Of a DNA stretch of 7,054 bases, positions 1 to 6,984 are shown piece by piece; position 1 is the stretch's first letter, and each line of letters opens with the position of its first letter. This DNA is from Bacteroidota bacterium (lineage in GTDB: Bacteria > Bacteroidota > Bacteroidia > Chitinophagales > Saprospiraceae): positions 1-7,054 of the forward strand of contig JAJRUR010000232.1 of assembly GCA_024277695.1 (NCBI GenBank), written 5' to 3'. A program made the position numbers and the translations under genes. The notes beneath the pieces are model-generated. The model was given only the letters and a program-made list of their open reading frames with translations. It was not told where the DNA came from and did no database searches.

Positions 1-1128
1 ATTCAGTTTGATGACTTTAATCCGGACGAGTCTTTTGAAGATTACACACCGCAACTCAATATACTACCGAGAATCTCTATTTCATTTCCGATATCGGACG
101 AAGCGAACTTTTTTGCGCATTATGATGTAAGAGTACAGAGACCATCATTTAATCAAACTGCGGCCTCACCACTACATTACTACTACTTTTTGCGCAATGC
201 AAACAATATAGCCAATCCTAATCTAAAACCACAGACTACTGTAGATTATGAAGTTGGTTTTAAACAAAAGATCAGCAATTCGGCAGCGATTACCCTATCA
301 GCATATTATAAAGAGCAACGTAATATGATTCAGTTGAGGACTATCAAAAATCTGCCACTTTCTGAAAATAATATTGTGTCTCAGTATACCACGTATGATA
401 ATATTGACTTTGGTACGACCAAAGGATTTACCTTCCAGCTGGATATGCGTCGTAAGAATAACTTACAAGGTACAGTCAATTATACATTGGCATTTGCTGA
501 TGGTACAGGATCTGATGCCAACTCTGCGAGTGGCTTGACTCAAAATGAAGTAATCCGTACCTTGAGTCCCTTGAGTTTTGATGAGCGTCACAATCTAAAT
601 GTGATATTGGACTATCGGTATGCAGGAGGTAATAAGTATGATGGACCTACAATTTTTGGCTCAGATATCTTTGCCAATGCCGGGATTAATATTCAGACCA
701 ATGTAGTATCCGTAAGACCCTATACCAGATCTGTCGATCCTACTCCGCTACCACAAATCAACGGTGATGGTATCCGAGGTACACTCAATGGATCACGCAA
801 GCCGTGGATAGTAAGTCTTGACGGAAGACTGGACAAGCAGTTTGATTTGACCAAAAAAGCGGATGGGCGAAGAGGGCTTGGTTTAAAATATCTGCGCGTC
901 ACAAATATTTTAAACCAAGCTAATGTCCTCAATGTTTTTGACGCTACAGGCTCACCAGATGATGATGGATTTCTCAATTTTTCTGAGGGTAGAGTACGAC
1001 TGGCAGACTTCGGCGATGATGAGCGTGCAAGACAGTCCTACATCGACGCATATCGCTGGGGAGTATTACGTCCCGGATTTTTTACACAACCTAGAAGAAT
1101 ATTTATCGGTACACGGTTTACTTTCTAG
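1..1128 (+). CDS. TonB-dependent outer-membrane receptor, C-terminal beta-barrel part (5' truncated by window)
   Basis: The reading frame is open from base 1, so the gene starts upstream of the window; 375 codons plus a TAG stop are visible. The family imports or handles substrates at the outer membrane using TonB/ExbBD energy. Visible evidence: alternating polar/hydrophobic barrel strands, the receptor signature NPNLKPQTTVDYEVGF (in-window residues 72-87), the late-barrel phrase SFDERHNLNV, a run RVTNILNQANVLNVFDATG near the end, and the C-terminus PRRIFIGTRFTF, whose final aromatic residue is typical of outer-membrane barrels. The N-terminal carboxypeptidase-regulatory-like domain and plug expected for Bacteroidota receptors would lie outside the window. 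The substrate cannot be told. It is followed after 41 bases by the large T9SS cargo gene and is probably in the same operon. An in-frame TTG at 190 is internal and not a real start. Family call is confident; role is not. Confidence 0.9.
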   Translation: MQFDDFNPDESFEDYTPQLNILPRISISFPISDEANFFAHYDVRVQRPSFNQTAASPLHYYYFLRNANNIANPNLKPQTTVDYEVGFKQKISNSAAITLSAYYKEQRNMIQLRTIKNLPLSENNIVSQYTTYDNIDFGTTKGFTFQLDMRRKNNLQGTVNYTLAFADGTGSDANSASGLTQNEVIRTLSPLSFDERHNLNVILDYRYAGGNKYDGPTIFGSDIFANAGINIQTNVVSVRPYTRSVDPTPLPQINGDGIRGTLNGSRKPWIVSLDGRLDKQFDLTKKADGRRGLGLKYLRVTNILNQANVLNVFDATGSPDDDGFLNFSEGRVRLADFGDDERARQSYIDAYRWGVLRPGFFTQPRRIFIGTRFTF

Positions 1129-1169
1129 AAAAAAAATTAATAACAGCTATAATCTAAAATATAATTATT

Positions 1170-4100
1170 ATGTTGATTCGAATAAAAATTACTTTCTTTT
1201 TTCTCCTATCGGCGATAAGCCTAAGTTTTGGGTATATGACACCGCGGGATGGTCAAAAAGACAATAAGACGATTAACTTTAGAGTGGAGTGTCAACCCGG
1301 ACAAGCATCTATCGACTTGGATATCAATAATGTACGAGCACGCTTGCTCCAGAGTGGATCCATATTTTGGGATGGACGCAGTACAGGACGATATATTGTG
1401 CCGAAGGTGGACCCGGCATCCGGAGAACTTGAAGTGTCTTCGATATTTGCCGGAGGAGTATGGATAGGAGGAATTCAGGCAGGTAACTTTAGAGTTGCAG
1501 CCGTACAATATGGAATTAATCAAGGCAATGTAGATTGGTATCCGGGACCACTCAATCCTTTTGATGGAGAAGTTAGCCAGCGGACTTGTGAAAACTGGGA
1601 TAAGCACTTTACAGTATATGGAACAGAGGTACAAGAATTTTTGCGACGACTCAAGGAGACAGATGGTAATCTGACCAAGGATGATATTCCGGAAGGTGTT
1701 TTGGGTTGGCCGGCTACGGGCAATCCGTTCTTTAGAGAGCAGCATGGTTTTGACTTGCCCAATACTCAGCAAGGTTTGGCCGGATTTTGGGATGCGGATT
1801 TTGATCAACTCTATAATCCGCTAAAAGGTGACTATCCGATTATCGAAATACGTGGCTGTAATGAGCCTACTTTTCCCGATATGATGATCTTTTGGATATA
1901 TAATGATAATGGTAATGTCCATCAAGAATCTAATGGTGATCCTATCCGAATGGAGGTGCAAGTACAGTCCTTTGCATTTGCTACCAACGATGAGATCAAT
2001 AATATGACCTTCTATCGTTATAAAATGATCAACCGAGCTCCTCAAAGCATTGACAGTATGTATTTTGCCAATTGGGCAGATCCCGATTTGGGATGTTCCG
2101 AAGATGACTATATCGGTAGTGATGTCGGGGAGAGTATTGGATACATCTATAATAGAGACGCGATTGATGGAGAGAATGGTTGCGACTGTAATGTTGGAGG
2201 TCAATCCACACCGACATATTGCAACACAGTACCTATGCTTGGGATCGATTACTTCAGAGGCCCCTTGACACCGGCAGTACCCTTTGAGTGGATCGTACCT
2301 ATCGATTGGACACCACCGACAGAGTCTGATTCGGTTTGTCTCATTGAAGATATAGAAGAACTACCGGGAGACTCTACCCTACGCGTAACCGGAACTTGTA
2401 GATATGAGATCGGGATGTCATCCTTTACCTTTTATGTAAGACCAGGGACAGGGCTTTCTGCTGCTCAAACCGACCCGATAGATGCTCCGGAGTACTATCG
2501 CTACCTGTCCGGATCTTGGAGAGATGGAACTCGATTCACTTATGGAGGCTCAGGCTATGATCCCGTATCGACAGATTATATCAATTATGCATTTCCTGAT
2601 CCTCCCAATGATGAGGACGGGTGGAATATGGTGTCGGCAGGACTTCCGGATATTGATCCTCGATTTGTACAGGCTTCCGGTCCATTTGTTCTGGAGCCGG
2701 GAACTGTCAATGAGTTAATCGTAGGGATGGTATGGGTTCCGGACATTCCGGATTATCCCGCTCCGAGTCTCCAACCGCTTCTGCAGGCTGATGTGGCTGC
2801 ACAAGGATTATTTGACAATTGTTTTGGCCTGTTGGATGGTCCCTATGCTCCAAATGTCTCCATCATCGAACTAGACCAGGAGTTGGTCATCACACTATCC
2901 AATCCTGACTGTGGAGAACTCGATGATGCCAATAATTATAATGAAAACTATATAGAGCGGGATATCTTTGCACCAAAGGAGTTGGGAGATGTTTTTTATC
3001 GATTTGAAGGGTATAAAATATATCAACTTGAAAACCCTAATGTAACGGCTACAGAATTAGAAGATGCTAACAAAGCCCGTATCATCGCCCAAGTAGATGT
3101 CAAAAATGGCATTTCTAAGATATTTAACTGGAAAGGGGTACCGCATCCGGTACCTGACAGTGGTATCATATTTGTGCCGGAACTCCAAGTGGATGGCGCT
3201 GATGCCGGTATTCGACATAGCTTTAGCATTACAGAAGATCAGTTTGCACTAGGGGCTCGTGAGTTGGTCAATCATAAGAAATATTATTTTATAGCGATAG
3301 CCTATGCTTACAATAATTATTTATCCTTTAATGAAGAGTCCGGTGTCGGTCAGAAGCGATTGTACTTGGCAGGCAGAAGGAGTGCCTGTGGTCGCGAAAT
3401 CGAAACGTATACAGGAATACCCTTTATGCAGGTGGATAAAGAGATCCATGCTGAGTATGGTGATGGACCGATTATAACACGTATAGAGGGTCAAGGAGCA
3501 GGAGGTAAATTTTTAGAAGTACATGATGATATAGAATCTGCGATTTTGGACGGTAGTTTTGATAATCGAGTAGAATATCTCCCCGGTAGAGCACCGATCG
3601 AAGTGAGTATATATAATCCGCTCGCAGTAAAAGACGGCAAGTATCGTCTGAACATCCGAGATGCCAATACGGATGATGATGAATTGAGGAGTCCTAGTAG
3701 TTGGACTTTGAGTGATCAAAATGGCAACGTGATCGCCAATTCGGATTTTCCGGTTGAGCGATTCAATGAGCAATTGATAGCAGATTTGGGTATTTCTATA
3801 GCCATGGGACAATCCATAGAGGCAGGAGATGAATCGTCTGATACGAAAGGACTCATAGGTTTGGAGGTCGAGTACGAGGATGATGCTAAGCCGAGTTGGT
3901 ATTCTTCTTTTCCGGATGACTATGCCGTTCCAGGCATACCAGCCAACGTCGTAGGTCCGGCCTGGGATTATATTCGGTATGGTATCGGACAAGCTGATCC
4001 TGAATTTGAGTATTATGCAACTTGGGAGGATGGACTTTTCTATCCTTATTATGTAGCTAACTACCGACCGAATGCTACGCATATATCACCGGCGTGGCAG

Positions 4101-5288
4101 CGAGGAGGTCGAAATGGTGGTGAGCGGGTACGAAATGAAGCTCCTCTGTCAGAACTGAATAATGTCAATATCGTTTTGACAAGTGACAAGTCTAAATGGT
4201 CAAGGTGTGTAGTTATTGAGAGTGCTAGTAATTTTCATACCGGCAACGCTATCGGTTTGCAAACAGAAGGAGGAGCCCGTCTCTTTGAGTTGAGAGAACA
4301 TCCTTCCGTTGGTAAGGATGATAATGATGGAGATGGACTTCCTGATCCTGATGGAGCTGTTGACGATGATGGTGATCCTATCGTAGGGATGAGTTGGTTT
4401 CCGGGGTTTGCTTATGATGTCGAAACCGGTCAGCGCTTAAATATCTTTTTTGGAGAAAACTCTATCTATAGCAAATCGAACTTTGCCGGTCAGCCCAATG
4501 GATTAGATACCATTATGACAGGAGCAGATATGCTATTCAACCCGATCCCCAATGATTTAATGCTTATCATTCAGGCTTTGGATCCAATCAATATAGTTAG
4601 TGGCTGCGGACATATGCTATATGTGACGAATGAGGCTTACGATGAGTGTAATAGTATCTACACCGATCTCAAAGCCGGAGGAAGTACAAATACTCGAGAG
4701 GTGGCAAAGAGGATTAAGTGGTTTTCTTTTGCAAGACCCTCAACTCCTATGCTTTCGCTTGATGAGGGTTTGATACCGAACGACGCACGCATCAAATTAC
4801 GCGTAGAAAACCCTTACGCTACAGCAGAACCCGGCAAAGATGCCAATAATGGATATCCCACATACGAGTTTGAATTGACAGGATTTGGGCCAACAGCCAT
4901 AAATTTTGAAGGAGAAGCCAGTCAACTAGATGCAATCCGTGCTGTTCCAAACCCTTATTATGGATTTTCTTCTTATGAGACCGGTCGATCAGATAATCGT
5001 ATCAAGATCACCAATCTGCCAGCCAAAGCTACGATTACGATCTACTCTTTAGATGGCAAGTTTATCAGAAGATATGAGCGCGATGAACAACCGTACCAAA
5101 TTGAAGAGCCTACTGCTCCTATTCGCTCCGAGCAAGTTATCCCAGAATTGGAGTGGGATCTTAATAATTTTGCAGGTATTCCGGTGGCAAGCGGTGTTTA
5201 TATCATCCATATAGATGCACCCGGCATAGGCGAAAAAGTCGTCAAATGGTTCGGAGTACATAGGCAGTTTGATCCTACCGGATTGTAA
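1170..5288 (+). CDS. Very large secreted protein with T9SS type A-like C-terminal sorting domain, function unknown
   Basis: A 1372-residue exported protein. Residues 1-21 form a signal peptide (basic start, hydrophobic core ITFFFLLSAISLSFG). Residues about 208-223 hold an acidic loop, DADFDQLYNPLKGDYP. Residues 302-328 hold WADPDLG..EDDYIGSD...GYIYN, a motif I recall from giant Bacteroidota T9SS proteins. FEGYKIY (612-618) and KKYYFIAIAYAYNN (from 703) look like edges of a fibronectin-III-like beta-sandwich. Residues 1050-1073 are Asp/Gly-rich; D1051-D1059 fits DxDxDGxxD of thrombospondin type 3 calcium loops. Residues about 1253-1372 are the sorting domain: AVPNP (1258-1262), IYSLDGK (1291-1297), WDLNNFAGIPVASGVYIIHI (1329-1348), then KVVKWFG. 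T9SS should carry it across the outer membrane to the surface or medium. Fifteen cysteines are spread through it. No catalytic motif was recognised. The ATG at 1170 is chosen because the signal peptide follows at once; the leader is A/T-rich without a clear ribosome-binding site. The downstream PorV-like gene supports the secretion route. Confidence 0.88.
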   Translation: MLIRIKITFFFLLSAISLSFGYMTPRDGQKDNKTINFRVECQPGQASIDLDINNVRARLLQSGSIFWDGRSTGRYIVPKVDPASGELEVSSIFAGGVWIGGIQAGNFRVAAVQYGINQGNVDWYPGPLNPFDGEVSQRTCENWDKHFTVYGTEVQEFLRRLKETDGNLTKDDIPEGVLGWPATGNPFFREQHGFDLPNTQQGLAGFWDADFDQLYNPLKGDYPIIEIRGCNEPTFPDMMIFWIYNDNGNVHQESNGDPIRMEVQVQSFAFATNDEINNMTFYRYKMINRAPQSIDSMYFANWADPDLGCSEDDYIGSDVGESIGYIYNRDAIDGENGCDCNVGGQSTPTYCNTVPMLGIDYFRGPLTPAVPFEWIVPIDWTPPTESDSVCLIEDIEELPGDSTLRVTGTCRYEIGMSSFTFYVRPGTGLSAAQTDPIDAPEYYRYLSGSWRDGTRFTYGGSGYDPVSTDYINYAFPDPPNDEDGWNMVSAGLPDIDPRFVQASGPFVLEPGTVNELIVGMVWVPDIPDYPAPSLQPLLQADVAAQGLFDNCFGLLDGPYAPNVSIIELDQELVITLSNPDCGELDDANNYNENYIERDIFAPKELGDVFYRFEGYKIYQLENPNVTATELEDANKARIIAQVDVKNGISKIFNWKGVPHPVPDSGIIFVPELQVDGADAGIRHSFSITEDQFALGARELVNHKKYYFIAIAYAYNNYLSFNEESGVGQKRLYLAGRRSACGREIETYTGIPFMQVDKEIHAEYGDGPIITRIEGQGAGGKFLEVHDDIESAILDGSFDNRVEYLPGRAPIEVSIYNPLAVKDGKYRLNIRDANTDDDELRSPSSWTLSDQNGNVIANSDFPVERFNEQLIADLGISIAMGQSIEAGDESSDTKGLIGLEVEYEDDAKPSWYSSFPDDYAVPGIPANVVGPAWDYIRYGIGQADPEFEYYATWEDGLFYPYYVANYRPNATHISPAWQRGGRNGGERVRNEAPLSELNNVNIVLTSDKSKWSRCVVIESASNFHTGNAIGLQTEGGARLFELREHPSVGKDDNDGDGLPDPDGAVDDDGDPIVGMSWFPGFAYDVETGQRLNIFFGENSIYSKSNFAGQPNGLDTIMTGADMLFNPIPNDLMLIIQALDPINIVSGCGHMLYVTNEAYDECNSIYTDLKAGGSTNTREVAKRIKWFSFARPSTPMLSLDEGLIPNDARIKLRVENPYATAEPGKDANNGYPTYEFELTGFGPTAINFEGEASQLDAIRAVPNPYYGFSSYETGRSDNRIKITNLPAKATITIYSLDGKFIRRYERDEQPYQIEEPTAPIRSEQVIPELEWDLNNFAGIPVASGVYIIHIDAPGIGEKVVKWFGVHRQFDPTGL

Positions 5289-5334
5289 TAGAACATAAGA
5301 ATTTGATTTAAAACAAAGCAAAAAAGACATAGAA

Positions 5335-6378
5335 ATGCAAAAAATAAAATTAATCATTCTTTTTAGTGTGTTGAGCGCTGTGACACTCATAGCCGGTAAT
5401 CCTGATAGACAAGGCGAGTCGGGAGCTGTAGAGTTGCTTATGAATCCTTGGGCGAGAAGTGCTGGATTGCACAGTCTGACTACTTCACTAGTGGGTGGTG
5501 TAGAAGCGATGCGGATCAATGTTGCAGGGCTGGCTCGTATCCAAAAAAGTGAGTTTGTAGTAGGGCATACGCGTTATTTTAGCGGTACAGACATCAATCT
5601 CAATTCATTGGGCTTTGCCCAAAAAATAGGAGAAGGAAGTTATATCGGTGTATCGCTCATGGCAGTTGATTTTGGAGAGTTGGAAGTAACCACAGGTGCA
5701 CTACCGGAAGGGACGGGTGCTACATTTTCACCCAGTTATTTTAATCTTGGTATTGGCTTTAGCCATATTTTTGAAAACAAAATCACCGTGGGTGTCTTGT
5801 TCAGAATGATTTCTGAAGGCATTAGTGATGTCTCAGCTTCAGGAATAGCTTTGGATGCCGGTGTGCAATATGTGACCGGAGAGCGGGACAATTTCAAATT
5901 GGGGATTGCGCTGCGCAATATCGGATCGCGTATGCGATTTAGTGGTGAAGGGCTTTCTTTTAATGCCCAAAATCCTAATGATACGCCCATACCTGTAGAT
6001 ATAAAAGGCGATGTACAGTCAGCGAGTTTTGAGATGCCATCTACGCTCAATATCGGTATTAGCAATGATTTTTTCTTGACTTCTCAAGTGAGAATGACGG
6101 CTGTAGCTAACTTTACATCAAATGCTTTTTCTCGTGACCAACTCGGAGCAGGATTAGAGTTTTCATTTATAGAGCAGTTTATGATTAGAGGAGGTTATCG
6201 GCTTGATGTAGATAATGATGTCGAAAAACAAAACCTTTATGATGGTTTGAGCTTTGGAGCTACTGTCCAAGTACCCTTTAAGAAAGATGGGGACTCCAAA
6301 TTTGCCATTGACTATGCATATCGGGCGACTTTTCCATTTGATGGGACACACAATATATCAATACGGATAGGTCTGTAA
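5335..6378 (+). CDS. PorV/PorQ-family outer-membrane beta-barrel (T9SS-associated)
   Basis: A 347-residue protein with an N-terminal signal peptide (residues 1 to about 20, KIKLIILFSVLSAVTLIA) followed by a FadL-like barrel. Family hallmarks: an early segment in which aligned Gly/Ala residues precede an Asn (ARSAGL..., then MRINVAGLA, near residues 43-66), GIALDAGVQY (170-179), FKLGIALRNIGSRM (187-200), PSTLNIGI, a late GAGLEFSF...IRGGYRLD strand pair, and FAIDYAYR (323-330) before the final strand ISIRIGL. In studied T9SS systems PorV binds cargo sorting domains and shuttles them from the SprA translocon to the attachment complex, while PorQ works in the PorU/PorZ attachment complex. This protein is shorter than the roughly 390-residue P. 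gingivalis PorV and lies next to a single large cargo gene, so it may be a cargo-dedicated paralogue rather than the housekeeping porV; that is inference. It starts 46 bases after the cargo stop codon, behind a purine-rich leader (AAAGCAAAAAAGACATAGAA). Probably the last gene of the operon, as a strong hairpin follows. Confidence 0.85.
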   Translation: MQKIKLIILFSVLSAVTLIAGNPDRQGESGAVELLMNPWARSAGLHSLTTSLVGGVEAMRINVAGLARIQKSEFVVGHTRYFSGTDINLNSLGFAQKIGEGSYIGVSLMAVDFGELEVTTGALPEGTGATFSPSYFNLGIGFSHIFENKITVGVLFRMISEGISDVSASGIALDAGVQYVTGERDNFKLGIALRNIGSRMRFSGEGLSFNAQNPNDTPIPVDIKGDVQSASFEMPSTLNIGISNDFFLTSQVRMTAVANFTSNAFSRDQLGAGLEFSFIEQFMIRGGYRLDVDNDVEKQNLYDGLSFGATVQVPFKKDGDSKFAIDYAYRATFPFDGTHNISIRIGL

Positions 6379-6385
6379 GAGGGAA

Positions 6386-6403
6386 CTTTTTTGGACAAAA
6401 AAG
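6386..6403. repeat. Short perfect A/T inverted repeat
   Basis: CTTTTTT (6386-6392) and AAAAAAG (6397-6403) are exact reverse complements around the four-base loop GGAC, seven bases after the PorV-like stop codon. As RNA this is a weak, almost all A-U stem. It may act as a pause site ahead of the stronger hairpin at 6417, or simply reflect A/T-rich spacer. Confidence 0.35.
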
Positions 6404-6416
6404 CGTATTTTGTCAT

Positions 6417-6460
6417 ACAGGACGTTTTTATCGAGATGGTAAAAACGTTCTGTTATTTAA
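6417..6460 (+). terminator. Probable intrinsic terminator after the PorV-like gene
   Basis: Bases 6417-6430 (ACAGGACGTTTTTA) pair with 6440-6453 (TAAAAACGTTCTGT) as a 14-bp stem with one G-T pair (6421/6449). Two further pairs, one of them G-T, can close the loop to five bases (GAGAT). The 3' side runs into TATTTAA, a weak U-rich tail. It begins 38 bases after the PorV-like stop codon and ends before greA, where a boundary between the envelope operon and the housekeeping genes is expected. The stem is strong; the imperfect U-tract is the weak point, so an attenuator or mRNA-end-stabilising role is possible. Confidence 0.7.
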
Positions 6461-6464
6461 TGAA

Positions 6465-6481
6465 GGCTCCGTAATGGAGTC
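6465..6481 (+). promoter_or_regulatory. Small hairpin around an alternative greA start codon
   Basis: GGCTCC (6465-6470) can pair with GGAGTC (6476-6481), with one G-T pair, around the loop GTAAT. The upstream in-frame ATG of greA (6474-6476) sits in this loop and the first stem base. An SD-like GAAGG (6462-6466) precedes that ATG by seven bases and partly overlaps the stem. If real, the structure would affect use of the upstream start. Six-base stems arise easily by chance, so confidence is low. Confidence 0.25.
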
Positions 6482-6509
6482 AAATCTTGTCAAACAGAAC
6501 ACAATTACT

Positions 6510-6983
6510 ATGTCAAAATATACATACTTAACCCAAGAGGGATATGACAAACTTACAGCCGAGCTTCAAGAGTTGAAGTCAGATGGTAGAGCTAATGCAG
6601 CCAAAGCGATAGCTGAAGCTAGAGAAAAAGGCGACCTTTCGGAAAATGCGGAATACGATGCGGCAAAAGATGCACAGGGGATGCTCGAAATGAAAATTAA
6701 CCAGCTCGAAAAAACCTTGTCGATGGCGCGTATCATAGACGAAGAAGATGTAGATACATCCAAAGTAACCGTATTGAGTAAAGTATCTATCCGAAACCTA
6801 AAGACAAATAAAGAAATCACATATCAACTAGTATCAGCTGCAGAAGCTAATCTTAAAGAGAAAAAGATATCGGTAAGTTCGCCTATTGGAGAGGGACTTC
6901 TGGGTCGAGGAGTAGGTGAAGTAGCGGAGATAGAAACCCCGGGCGGTATCCTCAAATTTGAAATATTGGACATCAGCATTTGA
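6510..6983 (+). CDS. greA: Transcription elongation factor GreA
   Basis: A cytoplasmic factor that enters the secondary channel of backtracked RNA polymerase and stimulates cleavage of the 3' end of the transcript. From the ATG at 6510 it is 157 residues, matching the family (E. coli 158). Residues 1 to about 76 are the antiparallel coiled coil. The tip carries EAREKGDLSENAEYDAA, with D42 and E45 matching the catalytic E. coli D41 and E44. The C-terminal FKBP-like domain holds SPIGEGLLGRGVGEVAEIETPGG-type family sequence (residues 124-146, split here as SPIGEGLLGRGVG then EVAEIETPGG). The start at 6510 (MSKYTYLTQEGYDKL) is preferred because it aligns with the family N-terminus. An in-frame ATG at 6474 would add 12 residues and has the better SD-like sequence, so it cannot be excluded. 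Followed after one base by a HIT-family gene, so the two are probably co-transcribed and translationally coupled. Confidence 0.96.
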   Translation: MSKYTYLTQEGYDKLTAELQELKSDGRANAAKAIAEAREKGDLSENAEYDAAKDAQGMLEMKINQLEKTLSMARIIDEEDVDTSKVTVLSKVSIRNLKTNKEITYQLVSAAEANLKEKKISVSSPIGEGLLGRGVGEVAEIETPGGILKFEILDISI

Positions 6984-6984
6984 T

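Noticed and set aside
190..1128. Receptor as a complete 312-residue gene starting at TTG 190
   Set aside because: The frame is open back to base 1 and the upstream residues continue barrel sequence, so 190 is an internal Leu codon.
1129..1169. Possible terminator or promoter between receptor and cargo genes
   Set aside because: The 41 bases are A/T-rich but hold no stem of useful length and no convincing TAnnTTTG promoter element.
923..1267. 114-codon + strand frame bridging the receptor and cargo genes
   Set aside because: It is out of frame with both genes, overlaps the conserved receptor C-terminus and the cargo signal peptide, and its product is not recognisable.
1221..1808. 195-codon open frame on the - strand inside the T9SS cargo gene
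   Set aside because: It lies wholly antisense to a well-supported coding region, its product has no recognisable motif or signal peptide, and its composition looks like a mirrored coding frame.
3513..4082. 189-codon open frame on the - strand inside the cargo gene
   Set aside because: Antisense shadow: Ile/Arg-rich product of the kind produced by reversing Asp- and Tyr-rich codons, no domain and no leader.
5049..5519. 156-codon - strand frame spanning the cargo/PorV-like junction
   Set aside because: It overlaps the sorting domain and the PorV-like signal peptide, both strongly supported, and its product shows no family motif.
6401..6412. TATTTTG as a Bacteroidota -7 element for greA
   Set aside because: The spacing inside the motif is one base short, no TTG lies at the right distance upstream, and the strong hairpin at 6417 would sit just downstream of it.
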